Program-made: the position numbers and the translations under genes
From: an uncultured Lachnospiraceae bacterium
GTDB taxonomy: Bacteria; Bacillota_A; Clostridia; TANB77; CAG-508
Reading direction: 5' to 3'
Assembly: GCA_947165105.1 (NCBI GenBank)
Contig: CAMUZC010000005.1
Span: 1 to 44,831, forward strand
DNA length: 44,831 nucleotides
Shown here: piece after piece, positions 18,050-26,094 of the stretch
Numbering within the stretch: position 1 is the first letter of the stretch
How the letters are laid out: each line of letters begins with the position of its first letter
Notes under the pieces: generated by a model
Seen by the model: only the letters and a program-made list of their open reading frames with translations
Database searches by the model: none
Told to the model about the DNA's origin: nothing

Positions 18050-18160
18050 AACAAATACCTCCCTAAGTTTTAAACTCGTCTCTCATTGAAGAAATTATTC
18101 CAACGAGATATTATTATTGTTTGTTATTTTGAATTTTATATGCTGGAAAAATTTCGAAAT

Positions 18161-19546
18161 TTACATGGTTAAAGTACCGTTTGGAGTTTCCAAAATTACA
18201 AGCACATCTTCTTCCTTGCCTGTTTCTACATTTATATAAACTAAAAACTGCCTATCTTCAACATTTCCTTTGAACTCCCAACATAAAATTTCAGTTTGGT
18301 ATTCAGTAGGAATAATTGCCATTCCTTCACTTGTAATTTCTAAGTTTTTATTAATTTTACTTCTAGCTTCATCCTGGGAAATTTTAGGTTCTGCAATTGT
18401 TCTTTGTGTATGTGAGTTTAAATAACCAGTAGTTTCCATTCCCAGAATTTCACCGTTATCTAGCGCAATTTTTAATTTAATCAAATCAGAATATACAGTA
18501 ACATTATCTTGAACATATGCGTAATTTATTGTTACTATTCCATTTTGTTTTAAATAATATGTTGGTTTCATGTTCAAGATTCCTCTTGATTCTAAGAATT
18601 TTTGCCCAATTTCGTTTGCCTGTTCTTGACTAATAACTTCTGCTTTAACATCTTTTGTGCTATTTACTAATACTATATGTCCTCCTTTTTGAGAAATAGA
18701 AATCCAAGCTTGATTGCCATCATTTTTAATAACAGAAAAATCATATGATTGAATGTTTGCATTTTGTGTTAATCCATTTGAATTTATTTCTTTGATATTA
18801 TCTTTGCCAAAAAATTCTTTAACTTTTTTCTTTGCTGTCTCTTCATCAACTTCTTCACCAACTAATCCCTTTCTTTCAGGATTTGTCATATGCTCTGAAA
18901 AAGCACCATCATAAATTAACCCCGCATATTCATGAAAATTTTCTTCCATATTGCTAAAACTATCTTTAGATATATTACTTACTTCTTGTGCAAACACTGG
19001 ACTACCTTTTTTAGTTAATTCACCCCAGCTAATTCGACCATTATTTAAATCTTCTGATAACTGATTTAATGTGTTTTTTAATTCAACACTGTATGTGTGT
19101 AACTCTTTTAAATTATCTAATTCCTCTTGTGTTAATGCTTGATTATCAATATTTTTTCTTGATAAAGAATAAGTATAATCACTTACTTGATTTAAAAATT
19201 TCGCAGTATTTTCAAGTTCTGAACTATTTATTGGTAACCTAGCTAAATAACTTTGTGCTAAATTAGCCTCTCTCCACACATATGTTAGCGTCTCTGCTCC
19301 ATGTTCTGGAGTATTTGATACTAAAGATTTTGCTAGGTATATTTCAACACTGTCAACATAGTCTACTAATTCAAAAAAAGCCATGTTATAAGCATTTTCT
19401 GATGCTTGTCGATAATCTCTTTGTTTTTTATAAGTATATAATCCCAAGGCAACAATTATAGCAATTAAAGTAACTACCAGCGTTAACATATGTCTATCTC
19501 TCAATCTATCTTTCCAATCATATACTTTTTCTTTTAAACTTGTCAT
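18161..19546 (-). CDS. ypeB: Germination protein YpeB
   Basis: 461 residues. An N-terminal cytoplasmic basic stretch, one membrane helix (about 20-40), an alpha-helical region (about 45-220) containing SYLARLPINSSELENTAKFL, and C-terminal PepSY-type repeats (about 235-455, with NEIGQKFLESRGI and SQDEARSKINKNL). In Bacillus YpeB is needed for localisation and stability of the cortex-lytic enzyme SleB. SleB, usually the adjacent gene, is not here: upstream is a divergent glycosyltransferase. AGGAGG precedes the ATG. The partner may be encoded elsewhere. Confidence 0.9.
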   Translation of the reverse strand: MTSLKEKVYDWKDRLRDRHMLTLVVTLIAIIVALGLYTYKKQRDYRQASENAYNMAFFELVDYVDSVEIYLAKSLVSNTPEHGAETLTYVWREANLAQSYLARLPINSSELENTAKFLNQVSDYTYSLSRKNIDNQALTQEELDNLKELHTYSVELKNTLNQLSEDLNNGRISWGELTKKGSPVFAQEVSNISKDSFSNMEENFHEYAGLIYDGAFSEHMTNPERKGLVGEEVDEETAKKKVKEFFGKDNIKEINSNGLTQNANIQSYDFSVIKNDGNQAWISISQKGGHIVLVNSTKDVKAEVISQEQANEIGQKFLESRGILNMKPTYYLKQNGIVTINYAYVQDNVTVYSDLIKLKIALDNGEILGMETTGYLNSHTQRTIAEPKISQDEARSKINKNLEITSEGMAIIPTEYQTEILCWEFKGNVEDRQFLVYINVETGKEEDVLVILETPNGTLTM

Positions 19547-19594
19547 TTTATTTCCTCCTTTTAAAAACTATTTTTGTCTTAATTTGAAAAAATA

Positions 19595-19617
19595 TTCAAA
19601 ATTATTTTAATTTTGAA
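19595..19617. promoter_or_regulatory. AT-rich dyad between divergent ypeB and glycosyltransferase genes
   Basis: TTCAAAAT (19595-19602) and ATTTTGAA (19610-19617) form a perfect dyad in the 125-base divergent control region. It could be an operator; in such AT-rich DNA chance is also possible. Confidence 0.3.
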
Positions 19618-19671
19618 TTTATTGTGATAAAATAACCTTATCAAAAGAAAAAATTAAGGAAGGGTACTTTT

Positions 19672-20808
19672 ATGAGAAGAGTATTAATTTTATATGCAAA
19701 ATATGGTGGTGGCCATTTATCTGCTGCTAAATCTATTCAAACATATATTGAAGAACATTATTTTTTTAATACTGAAGCAAAATGCGTTGACTGTATGGAA
19801 TATATAAATCCTTTTATAAGTGCAATAACTACAGACGCATATAAAAACATGGCAAAGAAAACTCCAAAATTGTGGAAAAAAATTTATTATGGTGCCAGAA
19901 AAGGTACCTTAGCACACATAAGCAATAGAGCAAATGAAATAATGGCAAAAAAATTAAATAGATTATTTAGGGAATATTTACCAGATATTGTTATTTCAAC
20001 ACATCCATTTGCAAGTCAAATGACAAGTTATCTAAAAGAGCATAAAAAAATAGACTGTATATTAGCGTCTGTATTAACTGACTTTGCGCCACATGATCAA
20101 TGGTTGGTAGGAAAAGAATATGGTGATTATTTCTTTGTATCTAATAATAAAATGAGAGATGATTTAATTAATAAATATGATATTCCAGAGGAAAAAGTAT
20201 TCGCGACTGGAATTCCTTTAGCTAATACATTTTCATATCCTTTTTATGATGATGAAACTTATAAAACATATGAACTAGACAAAAATAAAAAAGTAATTTT
20301 GTTTTTTGGTGGTGGAGAATTTGGTCTTGGTCAAAAAAGAACAATTGAGGTACTACGTAGTCTTTCAAAACATTTAGATGAATATCAAATTATTGCCATT
20401 TCTGGTAAAAACAAAAAAATGAATGATGAATTTTTAAAATTATATGAAGAGCTTCAAAATAAAGATTTGCACGTTTTAAGATATTCAAGTGACGTTCCAG
20501 ATTTAATGCATATTTCTTCTTTGGTTGTAACTAAACCGGGCGGTTTAACTTCGTCTGAAAGCTTAGCATCACATCTACCAATTATTGTTGTTAATCCAAT
20601 TCCTGGTCAAGAAGAAGAAAATGCTGAATTTTTGGAAAACTCTGGTGCTGCAGTTTGGATAAAGAAAGACGATAATATTGATGAAGTAATATCAAGTATT
20701 TTAAAAAATACTGGTAAACTTGAAGAAATGAAACAAAAAGCCATTCAAATTGCAAAACCTAATTCAACAATGGATATTTGTCAGATAGTTTTAGGCAAAA
20801 TAAACTAG
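19672..20808 (+). CDS. Diacylglycerol glycosyltransferase (MGDG synthase/UgtP-like, GT28)
   Basis: 378 residues. The N-terminal domain opens LILYAKYGGGHLSAAKSI, the Gly-rich lipid-acceptor loop of MGDG synthase-type enzymes. The C-terminal glycosyltransferase domain has LFFGGGEFGLGQ, the UDP-sugar-binding VTKPGGLTSSESLA and NPIPGQEEENAEFL. No signal peptide or membrane helix; such enzymes are peripheral. It probably adds hexoses to diacylglycerol, giving glycolipids or the anchor of lipoteichoic acid. AAGGAAGGG precedes the ATG. It is a single-gene unit ending at the hairpin at 20857-20914. Confidence 0.85.
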   Translation: MRRVLILYAKYGGGHLSAAKSIQTYIEEHYFFNTEAKCVDCMEYINPFISAITTDAYKNMAKKTPKLWKKIYYGARKGTLAHISNRANEIMAKKLNRLFREYLPDIVISTHPFASQMTSYLKEHKKIDCILASVLTDFAPHDQWLVGKEYGDYFFVSNNKMRDDLINKYDIPEEKVFATGIPLANTFSYPFYDDETYKTYELDKNKKVILFFGGGEFGLGQKRTIEVLRSLSKHLDEYQIIAISGKNKKMNDEFLKLYEELQNKDLHVLRYSSDVPDLMHISSLVVTKPGGLTSSESLASHLPIIVVNPIPGQEEENAEFLENSGAAVWIKKDDNIDEVISSILKNTGKLEEMKQKAIQIAKPNSTMDICQIVLGKIN

Positions 20809-20856
20809 TTGTAATTGCTTAATTAGAAGATTTTTTAGCTGAAATAATATAATTAA

Positions 20857-20914
20857 AAAAGGATTCAATTTAAACTGTACTACTTTTGGTATCAGTACTA
20901 AATTGAATCCTTTT
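20857..20914. terminator. Bidirectional terminator
   Basis: AAAAGGATTCAATTTA (20857-20872) pairs perfectly with 20899-20914, with a further inner stem (GTACT/AGTAC), between the converging glycosyltransferase and recR genes. Confidence 0.8.
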
Positions 20915-20918
20915 ATTT

Positions 20919-21518
20919 TTATAATTCTCTTCTGCCTTCCAAAGCTTTGCTTAAGGTAACCTCATCTGTATATTCTAAATCTCCTCCAACTGGAATTCCA
21001 TGAGCAATTCTAGTAACTTTTATTCCTAGTGGTTTAATTAGTTTAGATAAATACATTGCAGTAGCTTCTCCCTCAACTCTTGGATTTGTTGCCAAAACAA
21101 TTTCTTTTACTTGACCATCCATAAGTCTAGCAAGTAACTCTTTTACTTTTATGTCGTCTGGTCCAATTCCATTCATTGGTGAAACAACACCATGTAATAC
21201 ATGATAAACACCTTTATATTCATGTGTTCTTTCCATTGCAACAACATCTTTTACATCCTCAACCACACAAATTGTTGATTGATCTCTTCCACTGTTAGAG
21301 CAAATTGGACATGGGTCTGTATCTGTAATATTATAGCATTTTGAGCAATATTTTAAATTCTTTTTTGCATTTGTAATTGCTTCTATAAATTCATTTGTTT
21401 CTGTTTCACTTGCATTTAAAATATGAAAGGCAAGTCTTGCTGCAGTTTTATTTCCAATGCTAGGCAATTTTTCAAATGCTTCAATTAATTTCTCAATCGA
21501 TGGTGAGTAATATCCCAT
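20919..21518 (-). CDS. recR: Recombination mediator RecR
   Basis: 199 residues, full length. A helix-hairpin-helix ([13 protein letters not shown], 18-30), a four-Cys zinc finger (C58, C61, C70, C73), a Toprim domain starting at [10 protein letters not shown] and a C-terminal Walker B-like region. RecR works with RecO and RecF to load RecA at gaps. It follows ybaB and dnaX in the conserved dnaX-ybaB-recR order, with a 20-base gap. Confidence 0.96.
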   Translation of the reverse strand: MGYYSPSIEKLIEAFEKLPSIGNKTAARLAFHILNASETETNEFIEAITNAKKNLKYCSKCYNITDTDPCPICSNSGRDQSTICVVEDVKDVVAMERTHEYKGVYHVLHGVVSPMNGIGPDDIKVKELLARLMDGQVKEIVLATNPRVEGEATAMYLSKLIKPLGIKVTRIAHGIPVGGDLEYTDEVTLSKALEGRREL

Positions 21519-21538
21519 AATTATTCCTACTTTCTATA

Positions 21539-21880
21539 TTACATAAATCCTGGTATATTAAATTGTCCTAAAGATGCAGCTTGTGCACTGTCAACTTTTT
21601 TCAAAGCTTCATTAACGCATGTTAAAATTAAATCTTGTAGCATTTCAACATCATCTGGATCTACTACTTCAGGTTTTATTTTAATTTCTTTTAGCATTTT
21701 TTCTCCACTAACCTTTACTTCAATAGCTCCTCCACCTGCTGTTGCATCAAATTCTTTTGCAGCTAATTCTACTTGTGATTTTTCCATATCGGCTTGCATT
21801 TTTTTAGCCTCTTTCATTAATTGATTGATGTTCATTCCACCAAATCCTCCCATTCCTGGGAATCCTCCTCTTTTTGACAT
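21539..21880 (-). CDS. YbaB/EbfC family nucleoid-associated protein
   Basis: 113 residues. A Gly/Met-rich N-terminus (GGFPGMGGFGGMN), a long helix (about 17-45, LMKEAKKMQADMEKSQ) and the conserved core ATAGGGAIEVKVSGEKML followed by DLILTCVNEALKK. It forms a tweezer-like dimer that binds DNA. Its place between dnaX and recR is the standard arrangement. TACCTCC-type complement (AAGGAGG) precedes the ATG. Confidence 0.95.
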   Translation of the reverse strand: MSKRGGFPGMGGFGGMNINQLMKEAKKMQADMEKSQVELAAKEFDATAGGGAIEVKVSGEKMLKEIKIKPEVVDPDDVEMLQDLILTCVNEALKKVDSAQAASLGQFNIPGFM

Positions 21881-21913
21881 TATAAATTCCTCCTTGTTTG
21901 TATTTATATGACA

Positions 21914-23587
21914 TTATTCATCAATAATATTAATTGGCATTCCAATTTCTTTAGTAATTTCGCCAACTAAATCTTTAGATTGTTCTGGATGCTTGGCATC
22001 TATATATCTAACTTGCATTGGTTTTCCAAATTCTAATGAAACAATTTTTGTAAGTTCGTTTACACTTTCTGGTTTGTCTAAAATGCTTCTTCCGAAAGGT
22101 GTAATTCCGTTTGGAAAAACTATTCCAACTGTCATATCATTTACTTCTGTTGCAGTTGTATTCATTAAGTTAGTATATAACATTATTTTTCCACTTTCTT
22201 TAAGTCCTGTAACAAGCTTTCCCCATCCTTCTACTTTTTTACCTTTTGGTTCAAAATTCGTTACAATATTTGTTGGTCCATTTTGAACTGCCCTTGATGG
22301 AGCTTTTCTTGAAGGACTTGATTTTTCAGATGAGTTATCCACATTTGTTCCTGAATTGTGGATAACTAATTTTGAAATTTTGTCCATTTTATCTTCTAAC
22401 TCTTTTATTTTATTTTCATAATTTATATTTATTGCTGGAACATTAGTAACATTATTTGTATTTGGCATTGTATTTGGTATTGTGTTGGCTACTGTATCTT
22501 GTTTTGTATCTTTTAAAGAGCATAGTTTCATAATACCAACTTCAAGCATAATAGTTTTTTGTGTTGTCATTTTTAAATCATTAGCGAGCTCAGACAAGCT
22601 ATAAATCATGTTCAATAATCTATCTTTAGATGTTTTATCAGCAATTTCTTTTATTTTCGCTAATTCATTTTCATTATATAAACTTAACTTTCCACTTGAT
22701 TTAAAAACCAAAATATCTTTTACATATTTGATAATTTCCCAAATTAAATTGTTTAGATCTTTTCCATCTGAAATTACTGTATCAATATTTTGTAATGTTT
22801 CATCAACATTACAATCAATAACTGAATTTACTATCTTATTTATATATTCAACTTTTGGAATTCCAACTAATTCTTTTACCTTATCGTCGGTAATTTCGTC
22901 TTCTCCTTCTTGAACACATCTTTCTAAAATACTTAACCCATCTCTCATGGCTCCTTCTGCTAATACAGAAATTGTTTTAAGAGCCTCTTCGGTTATACTT
23001 ATATTGCTTTCCTTACAAATATATTCTAATCTTAACTTAACATTTTCTGGTGATATTTTTTTATAATCAAATCTTTGACATCTTGATAAAATTGTGGCTG
23101 GTAATTTTTGTGGCTCAGTTGTTGCCAAAATAAATTTTACATGTTCAGGTGGTTCTTCCAACGTTTTTAGTAGCGCATTAAACGCACCTACTGAAAGCAT
23201 ATGAACCTCATCTATTATATATACTCTGTATTTAGCTACTGTTGGTAAAAAGTTTACTTCTTCACGTATTGATCTAATATCTTCAACACTATTGTTTGAA
23301 GCAGCATCCATTTCAACAATATCAGTTAAAGAGCCTTGAATTGCAGCTTTACAAATTTCACATTCATTGCATGGCTCTCCATCTTGTGGATTTAGGCAGT
23401 TTATTGCTCTGGCTAATATTTTAGCTGCTGATGTTTTACCTGTTCCTCTTCCACCTGTTAATAGATATGCATGTCCAACTCTATTAGCAATTATTTGATT
23501 TTTTAGAGTTCTTGTTATATGTTCCTGGCCTACTATTTCGCTAAATTTAGTAGGTCTAAATTTTCTATATAAAGCTGTATATGACAC
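21914..23587 (-). CDS. dnaX: DNA polymerase III subunit gamma/tau
   Basis: 557 residues from the GTG at 23585-23587. It is preceded by GAGGTGAT and gives (M)SYTALYRKFRP, the conserved family start; a longer in-frame reading back to 23632 would overlap the SRP RNA and has no SD. Walker A GGRGTGKT at 45-52, zinc-binding Cys 64/73/76/79, Walker B VYIIDEVHML and the sensor segment LATTEPQKLP. A disordered Asn/Thr/Ser-rich linker (about 370-440) leads to a C-terminal tau domain. It is the motor of the clamp loader. Head of the dnaX-ybaB-recR operon. Confidence 0.95.
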   Translation of the reverse strand: MSYTALYRKFRPTKFSEIVGQEHITRTLKNQIIANRVGHAYLLTGGRGTGKTSAAKILARAINCLNPQDGEPCNECEICKAAIQGSLTDIVEMDAASNNSVEDIRSIREEVNFLPTVAKYRVYIIDEVHMLSVGAFNALLKTLEEPPEHVKFILATTEPQKLPATILSRCQRFDYKKISPENVKLRLEYICKESNISITEEALKTISVLAEGAMRDGLSILERCVQEGEDEITDDKVKELVGIPKVEYINKIVNSVIDCNVDETLQNIDTVISDGKDLNNLIWEIIKYVKDILVFKSSGKLSLYNENELAKIKEIADKTSKDRLLNMIYSLSELANDLKMTTQKTIMLEVGIMKLCSLKDTKQDTVANTIPNTMPNTNNVTNVPAININYENKIKELEDKMDKISKLVIHNSGTNVDNSSEKSSPSRKAPSRAVQNGPTNIVTNFEPKGKKVEGWGKLVTGLKESGKIMLYTNLMNTTATEVNDMTVGIVFPNGITPFGRSILDKPESVNELTKIVSLEFGKPMQVRYIDAKHPEQSKDLVGEITKEIGMPINIIDE

Positions 23588-23600
23588 AATATCACCTCTA

Positions 23601-23616
23601 TTTTGAAATTTCAAAA
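23601..23616. other. Perfect 16-bp palindrome before dnaX
   Basis: TTTTGAAATTTCAAAA lies between the SRP RNA terminator and the dnaX ribosome binding site, overlapping the T run. It may act as an operator or as part of the RNA end; no direct proof. Confidence 0.35.
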
Positions 23617-23773
23617 AAAATGGTACGAGCAATTATGTTTTTCTAACCTTTCTGTGGAAGTATTTTTCACATAAAATTTACTACTTATTGCTGCTTCCTT
23701 CCGGACCTGACAAGATTCATAGCTTTTTATTGAAAAATATCCTCCACACAAAGGTTAGAAATTTCTCATACCA
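23613..23773 (-). ncRNA. ffs: Signal recognition particle RNA (small type) with promoter-defined ends
   Basis: The minus strand contains the universal SRP helix 8 core, GTCAGGTCCGGAAGGAAGCA with the GGAA tetraloop (about 23691-23711). A long helix surrounds it: TTTCTAACC near 23755-23763 pairs with GGTTAGAAA near 23638-23646, and the arms continue through GTGGAGGATATTTTTC and GAAAAATACTTCCAC. Outside this a second helix, TGGTATGAG (23765-23773) with CTCGTACCA (23621-23629), is followed by eight T, forming the terminator. The transcript is about 153 nt without an evident Alu domain. It is located just upstream of dnaX, as in many Firmicutes. Confidence 0.93.
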
Positions 23774-23778
23774 TTGAC

Positions 23779-23807
23779 ATTATATAATGTTTTTTGTTTT
23801 TTAGCAA
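23779..23807 (-). promoter_or_regulatory. Promoter of the SRP RNA
   Basis: Minus strand TTGCTA (23802-23807), 17 bases, TATAAT (23779-23784); initiation 6-7 bases on would fall at the first base of the outer SRP helix (23773). Confidence 0.8.
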
Positions 23808-23814
23808 TAGTTTT

Positions 23815-24603
23815 TTATAATCTTTTAAAAATAACATTTTTGAAATCAGTAATTTCTCTATGTGTTTCTTTTTGTCCAACTACGCCTTGTTCTGGTAAAT
23901 CTAAAACTAAATTAGTTTTATAAGATTTATCTTGAACTTCTATAATCAAATCAAATGACACTCTAAATTTTAAATCCTCTTCTGATACATTCATTTGACT
24001 TAAAATAGTTCCGCCTTGTTCAATTACTTCAGCTTCATTTGATTTATAATTATCTAATCCAAGGTTGGCAAAACTTATATAAATCCCCCCACCTTGATTA
24101 CATATTTCTAAAGTTTTTGGGTTATCTGCCGCTGCACCAGTATATGTTAATCCAGAATTAACTAAAAATTCATTTGTATATTTATAGAATCCATCGTTTA
24201 AACTATTTGGCATATATACCTGAATTTTTCCAAGTCCTACATTTTTTAATATTTGTATATTTTCAATTTTAACACTTTTTATTATATCGTCTTTACCATA
24301 GTCTTCACTTTTATCTAAATAAATGTATAAATCATTAGTTTGAACAACTTTTTCGTTCCAAATGTAGTTTTCTTCTTGTGCTTCTGTTTCCGTGTTTTCT
24401 TGATTTTCTGCATTATTTGCACTGCTGTCGTCTGTTGTAATAGCTGAACTAATTACAATTATTTTTCCAATTTTAAAAGGAACTTTTTTCTCTCCTTCTA
24501 CTTGGTATTTCATAACAGTAAAAATAGCAAAAGCAATTATAATTGCTATTATCGTTGCTGCAATACCTAATTTAATTCTTGGTTTTAAACTATCTTTTAT
24601 CAA
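23815..24603 (-). CDS. Unknown membrane-anchored extracytoplasmic protein
   Basis: 262 residues from TTG at 24603, 6 bases after AAAGGAAA. One N-terminal membrane helix (about 13-29), a low-complexity Asn/Glu/Thr/Ala linker (about 53-75), then a beta-rich external domain (about 80-262). Notable stretches are NDLYIYLDKSEDYGKDD, GKIQVYMPNS and SFDLIIEVQDKSYKTNLVL. I do not recognise the family and see no catalytic motif. It lies 27 bases after tadA and probably shares its transcript from the tRNA-Arg promoter. The SRP RNA promoter begins within its 3' end region. Confidence 0.7.
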   Translation of the reverse strand: MIKDSLKPRIKLGIAATIIAIIIAFAIFTVMKYQVEGEKKVPFKIGKIIVISSAITTDDSSANNAENQENTETEAQEENYIWNEKVVQTNDLYIYLDKSEDYGKDDIIKSVKIENIQILKNVGLGKIQVYMPNSLNDGFYKYTNEFLVNSGLTYTGAAADNPKTLEICNQGGGIYISFANLGLDNYKSNEAEVIEQGGTILSQMNVSEEDLKFRVSFDLIIEVQDKSYKTNLVLDLPEQGVVGQKETHREITDFKNVIFKRL

Positions 24604-24630
24604 ATTATTTCCTTTCCAAAAAGATATTAA

Positions 24631-25095
24631 TTACTTATCTTTTTTCTTTAATTCTCTTAATTCTTTAAAGAATTTTTTTAACATACCTTCACATTCATCT
24701 TTTAAAACGCCTGTTTCAACTTCAACATTATGATTAAATTTATAATCATTTAATAGATTTAACACAGATCCACATGCTCCTGTTTTTTCATCTAATGCTC
24801 CAATATAAACTTTTCTTATTCTTGATTGAATTAAAGCTCCTGCGCACATACTACATGGTTCCAAAGTTACGTACATGTCGCAATCTAATAATCTCCAGCT
24901 TCCAAGTTTTTTACTTGCTTTTTTTATTGCCATTATTTCTGCATGATTGGTTGTATCTTGTTTTTCTTCTTTTTGATTATATGCTCTGGCTATTATTTTT
25001 CCATCTTTTACAATAACTGCTCCAACTGGCACTTCTAATTTATCATATGCTTTTTGTGCTTGTTTTAGAGCTTCTTTCATAAATTTTTCTTTCAA
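24631..25095 (-). CDS. tadA: tRNA adenosine(34) deaminase TadA
   Basis: 154 residues. Cytidine-deaminase fold with the zinc and catalytic residues H51-A-E53 and P80-C81-S-M-C84. It converts A34 of tRNA-Arg(ACG) to inosine so that one tRNA reads CGU, CGC and CGA. Its probable substrate gene lies in this same window (35664-35740). tadA is encoded 20 bases downstream of tRNA-Arg(CCT) and is probably cotranscribed with it. Guanine deaminases share the motif, but the MKEALKQAQKAYDKLEVPVG start and length fit TadA. Confidence 0.93.
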   Translation of the reverse strand: MKEKFMKEALKQAQKAYDKLEVPVGAVIVKDGKIIARAYNQKEEKQDTTNHAEIMAIKKASKKLGSWRLLDCDMYVTLEPCSMCAGALIQSRIRKVYIGALDEKTGACGSVLNLLNDYKFNHNVEVETGVLKDECEGMLKKFFKELRELKKKDK

Positions 25096-25115
25096 TGTCT
25101 TTCTCCTTTAAAATT

Positions 25116-25191
<76 letters not shown>

Positions 25192-25201
25192 ATGTGTTTA
25201 T

Positions 25202-25230
25202 AGTATATAATATTTCCTCTTTTTTTTCAA
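25202..25230 (-). promoter_or_regulatory. Promoter of tRNA-Arg(CCT)-tadA
   Basis: Minus strand TTGAAA (25225-25230), 17 bases, TATACT (25202-25207). Confidence 0.7.
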
Positions 25231-25262
25231 GTGATTTTGTGTTATACTATAGAAAATTTAAA

Positions 25263-25333
25263 TTGAGACATAGAAGACCGTCCCAAAGACATCTCAAAAT
25301 TGAGACAAAAAAAGACCGTCCCCAAATGTCTCA
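25263..25333. repeat. Two tandem REP-like palindromic repeats with GACCGTCCC core
   Basis: Two units about 38 bases apart share the GC-rich core GACCGTCCC (25276-25284 and 25314-25322). Each is flanked by inverted arms: TTGAGA/TCTCAA (25263-25268, 25292-25297) and TGAGACA/TGTCTCA (25301-25307, 25327-25333). They occupy the 5' leader of the TtcA-like gene. The GC content and palindromic form resemble dispersed GGGGACGG-type repeats of Firmicutes, which I recall as associated with REP-associated transposases; none is in the window. Confidence 0.65.
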
Positions 25334-25352
25334 TCTAGGAGGAGAAAAAATA

Positions 25353-26069
25353 ATGCAAAAAATTTTAGGATATATGAGAAAAGCAATCGATAATTATGAA
25401 ATGATTCAAGATGGTGATAAAATTGCTGTTGCTTTATCTGGTGGAAAAGACTCAATAACAATGCTTATGGGTCTTAAAAATCTTCAAAGATTTTATCCAA
25501 AAAAGTTTGATATTATTGCTGTTACAATAAATCCAGGTTTTGCTAATTTTGATGTTGCATTTTTGGAAGATTTGTGTAAAAATTTAGAAGTTCCATTTAT
25601 AGTTGAAGATGGGCATATGCAAGAAATAGTATTTGATATCAGAAACGAAAAAAATCCTTGTTCTTTATGTGCAAATATAAGAAGGGGAATGCTAAACAGC
25701 ATAGCCATTCGAGAAGGATGCAACAAAATAGCTGTTGGGCATAATGAAGATGATGTTTTAGAAACATTTTTAATGAATTTATTTTATGCTGGAAGTATAA
25801 ATACTTTCGCTCCAATGAGTTATATGGATAGATCTAAAATTACATTAATAAGACCTTTAATTTATGCACCTGAAAAGGATATAAAAAGTTTTGTAAAAAG
25901 AAACAATATTCAAGTAATGCCTAAAGCATGTCCAATGGATGGATATTCTAAAAGAGAAGATATGAAGCAATTCTTATTTAATATGCAAAAAGATATTCCA
26001 CACATTAGAGCAAATTTATACGGTGCAATTAAACGTGGAAATATAAATGGTTTTCGTGAATTCAAATAA
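25353..26069 (+). CDS. TtcA-like PP-loop ATPase (probable tRNA thiolase)
   Basis: 238 residues from ATG at 25353, preceded by GGAGGAG; the reading frame stays open upstream through the repeats, but that part has no SD. N-type PP-loop SGGKDS (29-34) adenylates the target base. C103-S-L-C106 and a later Cys in PKACPMDG match the three Cys that hold the 4Fe-4S cluster in TtcA-type tRNA 2-thiolation enzymes. GHNEDDVLETFLMN is the second conserved block. TtcA thiolates C32 of certain tRNAs; the exact target here is not certain. Followed after 25 bases by the CapA-like gene. Confidence 0.87.
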   Translation: MQKILGYMRKAIDNYEMIQDGDKIAVALSGGKDSITMLMGLKNLQRFYPKKFDIIAVTINPGFANFDVAFLEDLCKNLEVPFIVEDGHMQEIVFDIRNEKNPCSLCANIRRGMLNSIAIREGCNKIAVGHNEDDVLETFLMNLFYAGSINTFAPMSYMDRSKITLIRPLIYAPEKDIKSFVKRNNIQVMPKACPMDGYSKREDMKQFLFNMQKDIPHIRANLYGAIKRGNINGFREFK

Positions 26070-26094
26070 AGATTACAAAGGAAGGTACTAAAAG

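Noticed and set aside
18050..18160. Sigma-G promoter for the spore protein gene
   Set aside because: GCATA is present on the minus strand but the matching -10 (CAATAATA) has wrong spacing or sequence; too weak to annotate.
23588..23632. Longer DnaX start overlapping the SRP RNA
   Set aside because: The GTG at 23587 has a proper ribosome site and yields the conserved family N-terminus.
25194..25352. N-terminal extension of the TtcA-like protein through the repeat region
   Set aside because: The open frame has no ribosome site at its first ATG and would translate the palindromic repeats; the ATG at 25353 has a strong GGAGGAG.
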